Positions 55,327 to 64,000 of a stretch of 64,000 nt of DNA are shown here, in pieces (position 1 is the stretch's first letter; the number at the start of each line of letters is the position of its first letter). This DNA is from Labilibaculum antarcticum (lineage in GTDB: Bacteria > Bacteroidota > Bacteroidia > Bacteroidales > Marinifilaceae): NCBI RefSeq assembly GCF_002356295.1, contig NZ_AP018042.1, positions 558,001 through 622,000 of the forward strand. The letters are read 5' to 3'. A program made the position numbers and the translations under genes. The notes beneath the pieces were generated by a model. The model searched no databases, was not told the origin of the DNA, and saw only the letters and a program-made list of their open reading frames with translations.

Positions 55327-57396
55327 TTATTTTAGATCGATATCTTTTACTGGAATAGCTTCAAATAATAATATTGATGATGCAGGAATAGTGAAGATTC
55401 TTGTAACGCCAATTTCAAAAGATAATCTTTGGGCACTAAAGTCAAAAGGGTCTACTAGTATAAAATCAGTATAATCGCTTTTTGGAATATTAAAAGCAGT
55501 TAAAGGATCTAATGAAATAGTATCTGCCTTTGCGGATGGATTCCTTAACATTAAAATAGCTTTGTCTTTACTCCATGATGCAACTCCATACAACTCACTA
55601 TGTCCTGGATTACCACCAATAAAATGTGCATCTAACAAAACATCATGATTGGCATGTCCCCATTTGGCTGCTTCAGCTAGCACATCCCAGCATTCTTCAG
55701 TCATTAAGCTAGGCGTGATATATAGCTCCTGAAGGTTTAATCCTTGAGCAAAATAATTTTTTACTTCATCTCGGAAATCTTGTAGATTAGCAAATTTAGT
55801 CATATCAAGCGGATTACCGTCTGCATCATGACTATATGATTTTCCCTGATAACTTACACCCTGGCCAATTCCATGTATCATAAGTGAATTAAGGGGAACC
55901 AACGGATTGTGATAAGTTAACTTATACGATTCTGAATCTCTATAGGTGACTTGCTGATCTCTTGTCACATCAACAGCTCCTCTTGCATCATATCCCTGTC
56001 TCCAAAATGAATCAAAAAACCACAAAAAGTAAGGTGATCCCCAAGTTCCAACCGTTGCATTAATAAATACCTGGTTGTTTTTCTTCCTCATCTCCTGCGA
56101 CAACTTAGCTACTGCATATACATCTTCAGAACCAGAAATTCTATCGAATTTAAAACTCTGCACATCACTATCCATCTTTTTAAAAACAGCAGTCTTGAAA
56201 ATAGAATAATAATTTGATCCGCTTATTTTAAATGTACCATCAGTATGAGTTTCGGTATTTGAATTAACCTTCCTGGCAATTGCAACTCTTTCGGCCACAC
56301 CGCCATAACCACCTGCAGGAGACATCCAAAATCCCATATTGGCTCCATATTTAGCAGCAGCTTCTTTTAATGGGGAAATACCATTTGGGAACTGACTTTT
56401 ATTTAATTCCCAGATCGTACTGGCAGTATTATTATTAAGATCGTCATAACCATCATCAACAATAAAACCTTTTAAGTTTACGCCTCGCTCAACAACCAAT
56501 TCCTGACCAAATGCATTGATTCTATCTATTATATTGGTTTCATTAACAGCAGAATCATTAATATCCCACCAAGTGTTGTAGTGAAGAAATGCATAATGCT
56601 CACGAATTCTTTCACGCTCTAGATAGTATTGAAAACCACGGCGTGCCTGATTGCTAGAAAAGACACCAATGGCTGAGGTTTGCGTAAAACTCTCACCTTC
56701 ATGGGTTAAATACTGTCGAGGAAAATAAGCCGTTGCCTGATCGTTAGTAACAAAACATTGAGCGACAGGCGTTTCCTGTCCAAAGAAAAATTGTCCTGCC
56801 AAAAAGGGAGAACCAGCATCTCTATCTACTTTTATTGCACCTGCTCCTGTGATATCAATCATATAAATGCGGTCGATATCCCAATCTCCGGCTGTTGCTG
56901 TAAAACTTATTTCCTGGTTGATATAATTGGATTCATCTCTTAAAATTGCACTCCATGTTAACGATAGTTCTTTATCTCCAGAACTATAAATAAATGGAAT
57001 AACAACTTTCCATCCATTAAATCGCTCCCTAACTCTTAAAGATTGTGAATTACCAATCAATTTTTCTATCGACGCCGTTCCTGCAGTCATCTTTGAATCA
57101 ATAATTGTACTTTCATCATTTAATACTAATTTAAAAAGCTCACCCACCTGCAGATAGTTTTTAGAGTTGTTTTCTAAATCTGAAATAGTGGTAATTGAAA
57201 GATTATTAAAATCTAACTGAAATGTGAATGACAATACATTGTTTGAAAAGGTATATTGACTACCTGTATTTATTAAATTAGCAGAACCAGGATTTTTACC
57301 TGAATAGTTGGTTGCATTGCCAAAACTGCATATCATTATCAACATTGCTGCTATTGCAATAAATCTTTTAAATTTATAATCTTGTTTTCCTATCAT
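55327..57396 (-). CDS. GH36-like (clan GH-D) alpha-galactosidase
   Basis: A 689-residue protein with a signal peptide (about 1-28). A beta-sandwich N-terminal half (about 30-260) is followed by a TIM barrel with the GH36-type blocks LHYNTWWDI, FIVDDGYDD (the usual DDGW with Tyr), GFWMSPAGGYGG and FKFDR, whose Asp418 should be the nucleophile. A small beta domain ends the chain. Proteins of this form are often labelled enterotoxin or melibiase in Bacteroidota genomes. It would remove alpha-linked galactose (or a related sugar), complementing the beta-acting GH2 enzymes beside it. It is the third gene in the transcription order from the window end. Confidence 0.78.
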   Translation of the reverse strand: MIGKQDYKFKRFIAIAAMLIMICSFGNATNYSGKNPGSANLINTGSQYTFSNNVLSFTFQLDFNNLSITTISDLENNSKNYLQVGELFKLVLNDESTIIDSKMTAGTASIEKLIGNSQSLRVRERFNGWKVVIPFIYSSGDKELSLTWSAILRDESNYINQEISFTATAGDWDIDRIYMIDITGAGAIKVDRDAGSPFLAGQFFFGQETPVAQCFVTNDQATAYFPRQYLTHEGESFTQTSAIGVFSSNQARRGFQYYLERERIREHYAFLHYNTWWDINDSAVNETNIIDRINAFGQELVVERGVNLKGFIVDDGYDDLNNNTASTIWELNKSQFPNGISPLKEAAAKYGANMGFWMSPAGGYGGVAERVAIARKVNSNTETHTDGTFKISGSNYYSIFKTAVFKKMDSDVQSFKFDRISGSEDVYAVAKLSQEMRKKNNQVFINATVGTWGSPYFLWFFDSFWRQGYDARGAVDVTRDQQVTYRDSESYKLTYHNPLVPLNSLMIHGIGQGVSYQGKSYSHDADGNPLDMTKFANLQDFRDEVKNYFAQGLNLQELYITPSLMTEECWDVLAEAAKWGHANHDVLLDAHFIGGNPGHSELYGVASWSKDKAILMLRNPSAKADTISLDPLTAFNIPKSDYTDFILVDPFDFSAQRLSFEIGVTRIFTIPASSILLFEAIPVKDIDLK

Positions 57397-57706
57397 GTTA
57401 TTTGTTTATACATTAAATTTTGGTGAAAATTATACAGAACACTATTCGATTATTCTGCAAAAACTATTCAATTCTGGTCAAATTAGCATCTCCCAGATCA
57501 TAAGTACCTAGCATCCCTAGAAGGAAAGATATCCCTATTCATTTTTGATTTCTCATCTAAATAAACGTAACTCTTCTGTACAGCTTAATCATTTTATTTA
57601 TTTCATTCCTTTCTTTAATTCTTATGTCGTTTCGACGAGCCTTCCAACCCCTCTCTAATCGGCTCAATAAAAGCAAGTTACGCTCAATAACGAGTTTTTA
57701 AAATCA
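57397..57706. other. Gap between the DUF5107/TPR gene and the GH36-like gene
   Basis: 310 bp without a visible gene. It includes a C/T-rich tract and a tiny GTCG-TTT-CGAC hairpin near 57626. It should contain the promoter of the GH36-like gene, but no consensus box is clear. Confidence 0.4.
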
Positions 57707-60700
57707 TTAAATAAACTTTCTATGAATAATTGAACCTATATGCCAGTTATCCTCTGCTAAAACAGCATTGAATGCATCTTTAGCTTTAGTTATATTTCCT
57801 AAACCAAGCTGTCCTAATCCAATTAAATAAATACAAAATAATTTATGTCGTTTTTGCAAGTCTTCTTCAAAAATTAACAAATCAGGTAAAGAGACTGCAA
57901 AATAATCCATTTTAAAAGGTATCTCCTTATTCTTCAATCCATATTCCAATAAATTTTGGAATCGGCTTGTGGCTTCTTCTTCACGATTTAACTTGCGTAA
58001 AGCCATTCCCTGATAAAAGATTTTATCGGGCGACTGATCGTTATAATACATAACTGCTGCGGGAACAGCATCTCCTTCACTGGCTTTTTCCCAATATTTA
58101 TTGGCCAGTTTCAGATCTCCTAATCCCTCATAAGCATTAGCCATCCAATAATGAATATCATTTTCCAAAGCTCCAATTAATTTCCCTTCACCTAAATTAT
58201 GAGGATAGCTTTCGGTAGCCTTCAAATACTTAATAGCATCAATATATTGCTTCTCTTCGATAAGTTTCTTAGCAATTTCAATATGACTGTATAGATATTG
58301 ACCTGTTACTTTTCCTTCTCCTCCTTCCCAAGGATGGAATTTTCGTCTCATGATCAATTCCAAAGCTTTCTCTTCTTCTCCCTTCAAATTATAAAGATTG
58401 AGTTTCTCCAAATATAAATCATCTCTAAAATCAACTTGTTCTGGGTAATTTTCTAATAAATATAAACGATCCTCTAATGAAACATTCATTTTCTTATATA
58501 GCTGATCTAGCTCCATCAAAACTCTGGCGTCAGTTTTATCCAATTCAAAAGCTTTTTCCATAGCTTCTCTCGCAGATTCAGGTTTGTTCTGTTTATTGTA
58601 ATAAGCCAAAGCCAAATTGCGAAAAACTGTCGGGAAGGTTTGGTCTAGCTGACAACTCTTTTCCCAGCAAAATAAAGCTTCATTATACTGACGTGCTGCA
58701 TACCATAAATTCCCTAAATAATAGTATGCACGAGCATCGGAGGGGTTTGCTTCAACTGCTTGCTGTAAAATAAGTAATTCCTCCAACTTGTTTGGAAAGC
58801 AATAATCTGCCGGCATTTGAGATGCAATCTTATAATTTTCAATAGATTCCTTAACACAACCGGCTTTTTGTAAATACCAGGCTTTGCTATACAAAGCCAT
58901 TGGGTAAATTTCGGTTTTGCCTTGGGTATAAAGTGTTATAAAATCGCTTGCATTGGTATAGAGGCCACTCATGGCGTAATCGAGAGAAAATTCGATGTAG
59001 TTGTGTACATTATCACGCATTAATTCCTTTAGTTCGAACAAGATTGCAGTATCATTCAGAAGAAGGTATTTTTCGTAAAGTGCTCCAAAATTAAAGCGAT
59101 CCATTTGTAGTGAATCTTCGATTAAATGCAGCGCCTCCTCTTTTTGTCCTACAATTCGCAGCAAACTTACTTTTAAGTGTCTTGCTTTTTGATTCACCCA
59201 GTTTTTCCACAAAGAGCGATCGATAAGTTCCAATGCCTTATGGTATTCTCCTTTTTCAGCAGCTATTTGAGCCAAATTAAAAAATGAACTGTCCTGAAAA
59301 GCGGCATTCCACGTGGCTTTGTAAAATTTGTCGTAAGCTTCGTTTGGTTTTCCTAACATTCGCAGACAGCAAGCCAAATTGTACAATGGTTCTCCATCAT
59401 ATGGATTGGGGTTTCGCTCGGTAAGTGTTTCGATGGCTTTTCTGAAATGTATTTCGGCTTTAGAAAACTGACCGCGACGCAAAAGCCATAAACCCATGGC
59501 GTTGTTGTTGCGTGCATCGCTTGGTGCCCGGCACAAGGCCTCCAAATAATAATCGGTTGGATCATAAGTTGCATGTCTGTATTGTTCCAGATGCAAGCCT
59601 CTTAAATAAAGTTGTTCGATTGATTCTATTTCCTTTGGTAATTTGGCGGGTTTTGCTGCTTCGGGCTTGTTTTCTTCGGCTTCTTCTACTTGCCAATCAA
59701 CCAATAAATTCCCTTGATGATCTCGAACAGTCAGGGAACAATCTTCTCTGTTCACGCGTGCATCAAAGGATTGATCGAAGCTCATTTCCGGATATAAATC
59801 CAAGACTTGTTCCATAATCAATTTCCCTTTTTCCTCTAAGCGAATAATTGCCTGAGGATATAAAGCGGTTGTGTACACTCGAACACGTACTTTCCCGTCT
59901 TGTATCTCCAAATTAAGCATGGCCTCTTTCGTTGCATTTTTTAGCACGCCCAAATCGCGATAAGGCATAAAATATTGTTTAAAGCTTTTTTCTTCGTAGG
60001 CTTGCAACCAGGTAAAGTCGGGCTGATTGTCGGTATATACACCGCACATGAGTTCAATGTATGGGCCGTCTTCATCGGTTAGGTTTCTATCCCATGCTTG
60101 TCCAAAGTCACCATTTCCCCAGGTCCATTGCTTTTTACCAGGTGACACATGATGATCGGCCACATGTAGTAAGCCTCCCTTACTGTCATTTTCGTAACCT
60201 CCTACAAAGTTATATTTCGAGTTAATTGCCATATAACTGGTTGGAACGGGAATGTTCTTGTATTTAGAAATGTCTACACCTGCCGAGTAATCGACTTTAT
60301 AGTAGGTGCCTTTTGCAATTGGAAAATCAGATACATCACGTTTTCCATGATCGAAAACTGCATTCACATCGGGAGGAAAGACGGATTGGTAATCGTCGTT
60401 TACCTTAACGGCAGGGTTTGCCCACCATAAGAAAGTTTGAGGGAAAGGCGTTCTATTAAACAGTTTCACCTTAATTTCCATGTAAGCCTTATCGGGATAT
60501 AGGGTAAAACCAGCCATTCCCTTGGTGCGAAACATACGTTCCAATTCGCTGCACCAAACACTTACGCTTCCATCGACATTTTGCTCAATTAAAGAGTCTA
60601 AAGGATCGTAAGTGGAGGGTCGGTGGTGTTGTGGCCAGTTGAACTCAATCCCTCCTGATATCCAAGGACCAGTAAGACCAACCAAAGCCGGCTTAATTAC

Positions 60701-60994
60701 TTGATTGTAATAAACAAAATGACGTTGCTTGATTTTATCGTATGCCATTTGTACACGTCCTCCTAACTCAGGAAGAATCATGATTTTCAAATATTTATTT
60801 TCCAGATAAATGGCATCCCATTCTTTATCTTCTTTTAGGTCTTCTATTTTTTCGATAACGGGGTAAGGATAAACTGATCCGCTACTTCCCTGATAAACCC
60901 GTTTCTCCAAAAATATTGGATTCTTCTCTGGTTTTCCAATCCCATAGGTAGGAATCACTACTTTTTCTTTCCAGGCTTTTACTGTATTTTCCAT
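57707..60994 (-). CDS. DUF5107 domain protein with TPR repeats, cytoplasmic
   Basis: A 1095-residue protein with no signal peptide. Residues about 45-330 form a DUF5107 domain, a galactose-mutarotase-like beta-sandwich (YLENKYLKIMILPELGGRV, ISGGIEFNWPQHH). From about 470 to the end there are many TPR-like helix pairs (for example NNAMGLWLLRRGQFSKAEIHFRK-like units). Such proteins turn up in carbohydrate-degradation loci and the first domain is suspected of acting on sugars; I know of no settled activity to assign here. Being cytoplasmic, it may process imported oligosaccharides. It lies 142 bp after the stop of the GH2 gene at 61137, beyond a terminator. Confidence 0.82.
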   Translation of the reverse strand: MENTVKAWKEKVVIPTYGIGKPEKNPIFLEKRVYQGSSGSVYPYPVIEKIEDLKEDKEWDAIYLENKYLKIMILPELGGRVQMAYDKIKQRHFVYYNQVIKPALVGLTGPWISGGIEFNWPQHHRPSTYDPLDSLIEQNVDGSVSVWCSELERMFRTKGMAGFTLYPDKAYMEIKVKLFNRTPFPQTFLWWANPAVKVNDDYQSVFPPDVNAVFDHGKRDVSDFPIAKGTYYKVDYSAGVDISKYKNIPVPTSYMAINSKYNFVGGYENDSKGGLLHVADHHVSPGKKQWTWGNGDFGQAWDRNLTDEDGPYIELMCGVYTDNQPDFTWLQAYEEKSFKQYFMPYRDLGVLKNATKEAMLNLEIQDGKVRVRVYTTALYPQAIIRLEEKGKLIMEQVLDLYPEMSFDQSFDARVNREDCSLTVRDHQGNLLVDWQVEEAEENKPEAAKPAKLPKEIESIEQLYLRGLHLEQYRHATYDPTDYYLEALCRAPSDARNNNAMGLWLLRRGQFSKAEIHFRKAIETLTERNPNPYDGEPLYNLACCLRMLGKPNEAYDKFYKATWNAAFQDSSFFNLAQIAAEKGEYHKALELIDRSLWKNWVNQKARHLKVSLLRIVGQKEEALHLIEDSLQMDRFNFGALYEKYLLLNDTAILFELKELMRDNVHNYIEFSLDYAMSGLYTNASDFITLYTQGKTEIYPMALYSKAWYLQKAGCVKESIENYKIASQMPADYCFPNKLEELLILQQAVEANPSDARAYYYLGNLWYAARQYNEALFCWEKSCQLDQTFPTVFRNLALAYYNKQNKPESAREAMEKAFELDKTDARVLMELDQLYKKMNVSLEDRLYLLENYPEQVDFRDDLYLEKLNLYNLKGEEEKALELIMRRKFHPWEGGEGKVTGQYLYSHIEIAKKLIEEKQYIDAIKYLKATESYPHNLGEGKLIGALENDIHYWMANAYEGLGDLKLANKYWEKASEGDAVPAAVMYYNDQSPDKIFYQGMALRKLNREEEATSRFQNLLEYGLKNKEIPFKMDYFAVSLPDLLIFEEDLQKRHKLFCIYLIGLGQLGLGNITKAKDAFNAVLAEDNWHIGSIIHRKFI

Positions 60995-61075
60995 ACATCT
61001 TTATTTTATCAGCAAGAAATTTCTCTTGCCAATTTTCACTCTTTTTTATTTACATTCAAACGCAACAATCCTTAC

Positions 61076-61115
61076 CATTCACCAACAGATGCATTCAAAC
61101 TACTGTTGGTGAATT
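61076..61115 (-). terminator. Terminator after the GH2 gene at the window end
   Basis: TTCACCAACAG (61078-61088) and CTGTTGGTGAA (61103-61113) pair perfectly around a 14-nt loop, 23 bp past the GH2 stop. No strong T-run follows on the minus strand, so it may stabilise the mRNA end instead. Confidence 0.6.
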
Positions 61116-61136
61116 TTAATTTTTCTTCTACACAAT

Positions 61137-64000
61137 CTAATTCTTAGTAATATAAGCAATGGCACTAATCATGAGATTGCCACCTCTTGTGCATTTTGCT
61201 TTTAGTATCAGTTTTCCGTCGTTGGAGTCTTCCCGCATTACATTCAGCTTCACCCATTCTCCCTCTTTACTATGAGCTCCTAAAATATAATCACGTCCTT
61301 CAAAATTGAGAACACCTTTTCTTCCCTGGTTGTTCCAATCATGAAAAAACACATAAAATTCTCCTTTAATTCCTTCCGGCGTCTTTATCAAAATCTCCAG
61401 CTCGCTACCTACCCAACAAGAGCTTTGTTCATCTTTATACGAGTTTCCTTTTTCAATTTTATAATCTACTTTATTCGCAATTACTACCTGATCGGTTTCT
61501 TTTGCCCATGATGAATTACCATTTTTTTTCATCTTGGCTGCTGATTTCACGTAGAGTATCGCCTCTTCGAATCCTTTGGGTGCTAACGAAGTTGCGAGCT
61601 CGAACTTTTTAAATTTCTCAGTTAAAAAAGGTCTGTCAAGCTCTAAATTTGGATGAAACAGATCACTCTTCATGTAATTTAGCAAGCTATACTTTAATTG
61701 GCGTACCTCTGGAAATTGAGTTCTGCTTTCAGAAAGATCGTAACCGCAAACCAATAATTTCCCTTTGCCATATTTTAATTCAAATATAGATCCCAATTTA
61801 TGGTTGTAATGAAAATCGCCTACAGGCTGAGCAATTGACTTATAGTCTTCTGGGAAAGAATCCAGAGCAAAGCCATGAGCTCCTTTGCAAATGTTCCACC
61901 ATTGCCAATCATTGTAATTTTCTGTTGGAAAATCGGCAAAAGCCGGATGTTTATCCTGTACAATTAAACCTAAAGTTTCGATGCTTTGACCCGGGAAGAA
62001 AGATGCTGACCAATATAAAGGTTTCCATGCTGCAAACTTTGTATTAGCAGGATCTCCGCATTGATGAGCCAACAGCAGAACTTTTCCTCCTTGTTCCAAC
62101 TTATTAAAAGCTTCGGAATTTAAACTTTCGGTAATTAAAATGTCATCCTGCTTCAAGTCCAATTGTTTTGGATAAATCCAGATGTGCCAGGCATTCACAA
62201 ATTCGGTACCTTGAACACTTAGTTGCAATGTGTATTGGGAAGCTTTCTTTACGTCGGGTAATTTTACTTCCAGAACGCCAACTTTTAATAATGTTCCCTT
62301 CTGATAATCAGCAGCAGAAAAGACACCTTCAAGTAATTCTTCTTCAATATCCGAAACCAAACTCCATCTAATGCTTTGATTATTTAAATCGGCTTCACCA
62401 AAATGATGTAGTAAAACTTCTGATTTTAATGAGTCTCCTCCCCAAAAAGTATAGGACGGTAATTTTACCAAAGGAACAATGGTATTGCTAAATTGGCGAA
62501 ACTCTTCGGGGGTAACAATTCCTTTCGAATCGTAAAAACAATCCAACCACCCAATTAAAGCTTCTCCTTGTCCCTGATAATCCTGCATACTCAACAACTG
62601 AATTCCCGCACAAGAAGGGGTGCGCATAAAGGATTCTATTTCATCTTTGTACAACAAAACAGAAAGTTTACCCGAAGCTTGATGCAGCTCCTTGTCCTGA
62701 GAAAAAACACCATTCTTTTTAGCCTGTTCTCTAAAACCTTCTAAATTTCGGGCACGAAGCACACCAGTATATTTGTCAATTTCTTTCCATTCAGGATAAA
62801 CCGGCCACTGACCAATTTCATGGGCAATTACAGGAACAGGTGTTTGTCCGTAGTTTTTCTCATAATCCCAATTGTTGTTGTTGGTCATGTGCTGACGTAC
62901 TCCTCCAATGCCAGGGTAACTATGGGTTGCTGAGTATTCACAATTTGGGGTTACCGTTCGGGCTGTAGAGGCTGCATACAAACGACGTGAGTCTTTTTCT
63001 TTTGCCTGACGCATCCATTCACCCATTACATCAAAATCGGAGTTTCCTAACTCATTTCCAATGCAAAACAGAATGAAAGACGGGTGATTCCCATAGGTGT
63101 CGAGAACACGATTAATTTCCGCTTTTACAAATTCTGATGCGTCGGGGTTATCTGGTCCTAACCCTTTAGGTTCACCTTGTGTGTACATTTCGGGTCTGTC
63201 TTTCGACTCTTCTTTACTTAAAGCCATCCACCAATCGATCCATGTTGAAGCTTCTGCCTGAATATATATTCCTAACTCATCGGCTGCTGTAAAAGCCGCT
63301 TCGGGCGGACACCATGAATGAAAACGAACGTGATTTAATCCATACTCTTTATAAATTCGGAAAATACGCTTCCATCCTTCTACATCCATGCTTGGATAAC
63401 CTGTTAATGGAAAATGAACACAATCCAGATTTCCTCGTAAAAAAACAGATTCGCCGTTTATTAAAACATGACTTTTGGATGCTGAAACCTTACTAAAACC
63501 AAAATTTGTTTCGTAAGTATCAACAGATTCTCCATCTTTCAAAGTTGCCTCCAATCGATAAATAGCCGGGTTGAATTCGTTCCACAGTTTGATCTTGTTA
63601 GTAATGGGAATAACAACTTGTTGCTGCATATCTGTTACTGACACCAAGCTTTCAACAAGCAGCTTATTATTTGATGTATCGAACACTTTTACTTCAAGAG
63701 AAGTAGTTAATCCTCCCGTTTTTGAAAGCTTCACATCAAGTTCAAGTTGATTGTTTTCTGCATAGGGAAAAGTACGAATACTCTCAATATTAAGATCGTT
63801 GCGGGCTTGTAACTCTATTTTACCTACAACTCCATTCCATATGGATTGAGTGTACTCTCCGTAAGCATGTCCCTTATCGCCCATATTGCGAATGAGGCTA
63901 TTGTCAATTCGCAATGTTAAACGGTGTTTTCCTTCTTTAAGAACTCCTAAATGATGCACGTGAGGCGTTGCTAAAGCATCTTTTGTGCTTAACTCTTTGC
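61137..64000 (-). CDS. GH2 family glycoside hydrolase, N-terminus cut by window edge
   Basis: The frame stays open to base 64000, so the true start lies beyond the window; about 954 residues are visible. They include the end of the sugar-binding domain (KEGKHRLTLRIDNS), an Ig-like domain, the TIM barrel with acid/base Glu in CIGNELGN and probable nucleophile Glu in AHEIGQW, and a long C-terminal part with a glutamine-amidotransferase-like region (KVLLLAHQCG, GKGKLLVCGYDLS) and a final beta domain. It is not LacZ-like: the motifs resemble GH2 enzymes of exo-type with other sugar preferences. Function is glycosidase; substrate unknown. It is the first gene seen of region C in transcription order. 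Confidence 0.88.
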   Translation of the reverse strand, partial: KELSTKDALATPHVHHLGVLKEGKHRLTLRIDNSLIRNMGDKGHAYGEYTQSIWNGVVGKIELQARNDLNIESIRTFPYAENNQLELDVKLSKTGGLTTSLEVKVFDTSNNKLLVESLVSVTDMQQQVVIPITNKIKLWNEFNPAIYRLEATLKDGESVDTYETNFGFSKVSASKSHVLINGESVFLRGNLDCVHFPLTGYPSMDVEGWKRIFRIYKEYGLNHVRFHSWCPPEAAFTAADELGIYIQAEASTWIDWWMALSKEESKDRPEMYTQGEPKGLGPDNPDASEFVKAEINRVLDTYGNHPSFILFCIGNELGNSDFDVMGEWMRQAKEKDSRRLYAASTARTVTPNCEYSATHSYPGIGGVRQHMTNNNNWDYEKNYGQTPVPVIAHEIGQWPVYPEWKEIDKYTGVLRARNLEGFREQAKKNGVFSQDKELHQASGKLSVLLYKDEIESFMRTPSCAGIQLLSMQDYQGQGEALIGWLDCFYDSKGIVTPEEFRQFSNTIVPLVKLPSYTFWGGDSLKSEVLLHHFGEADLNNQSIRWSLVSDIEEELLEGVFSAADYQKGTLLKVGVLEVKLPDVKKASQYTLQLSVQGTEFVNAWHIWIYPKQLDLKQDDILITESLNSEAFNKLEQGGKVLLLAHQCGDPANTKFAAWKPLYWSASFFPGQSIETLGLIVQDKHPAFADFPTENYNDWQWWNICKGAHGFALDSFPEDYKSIAQPVGDFHYNHKLGSIFELKYGKGKLLVCGYDLSESRTQFPEVRQLKYSLLNYMKSDLFHPNLELDRPFLTEKFKKFELATSLAPKGFEEAILYVKSAAKMKKNGNSSWAKETDQVVIANKVDYKIEKGNSYKDEQSSCWVGSELEILIKTPEGIKGEFYVFFHDWNNQGRKGVLNFEGRDYILGAHSKEGEWVKLNVMREDSNDGKLILKAKCTRGGNLMISAIAYITKN

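Overview
The window looks like a stretch of a marine-type Bacteroidota chromosome devoted to breaking down a sulfated, galactose-rich (and probably GalNAc-containing) polysaccharide. The phylum call rests on a SusC/SusD pair, a one-protein hybrid two-component regulator with periplasmic propeller and AraC output, a Bacteroidota-type tyrosine recombinase, promoter -7 boxes of the TAnnTTTG type, and lipoprotein-rich exoenzymes. I cannot name the genus. A Marinilabiliales- or Flavobacteriia-like marine bacterium would fit.

Region A (1-23.6 kb) is a classical polysaccharide utilization locus (PUL). A hybrid sensor/regulator (19461-23576, +) faces a minus-strand run. In transcription order that run is a sulfatase, an unassigned clan GH-A hydrolase with FN3 domains, two GH2 enzymes, then (after a scar made of an IS21 istB remnant, a perfect palindrome and a broken sulfatase) susC, susD, a sulfatase and a further sulfatase cut by the window start. 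The promoters of the sulfatase/GH operon and of susC share an 8-bp box, GCAACATT, placed exactly 40 nt before a TATATTT(G/A) -7 box. Extra boxes lie in front of the regulator gene. This is the best regulatory signal in the window.

Region B (23.6-29.5 kb) is a junction: decayed transposase-like sequence, a tandem ABC ATPase (ModF-like), tRNA-Ser(GGA) with a strong terminator, a tyrosine integrase just downstream of the tRNA, and about 1.26 kb of gene-free DNA unusually rich in hairpins, including a compound stem-loop of about 120 nt.

Region C (29.5-64 kb) is a second catabolic cluster, entirely on the minus strand, with no SusC/SusD and no regulator inside the window. It encodes a GH2 (cut by the window end), a cytoplasmic DUF5107/TPR protein, a GH36-like alpha-galactosidase, a GH2, a sulfatase, a GH2 with a C-terminal discoidin domain, a GH31, a sulfatase, a metallophosphoesterase, a DUF3472 lipoprotein, a sulfatase, a GH109-type (Gfo/Idh/MocA) Tat lipoprotein, a second GH31 carrying CBM32-like, dockerin and cohesin-like modules, and GalE. 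Decayed IS1182-type transposase, an excisionase-like HTH gene and a duplicated 3' end of the GH109 gene show that the cluster was assembled by recombination.

Inferred working model: sulfatases unmask the glycan, the GH-A enzyme and other secreted or lipid-anchored hydrolases cut it, SusC/D import oligosaccharides, exo-acting GH2/GH31/GH36/GH109 enzymes release beta- and alpha-linked Gal/GalNAc, and GalE feeds UDP-sugars into metabolism. The substrate itself is not determined by the sequence.
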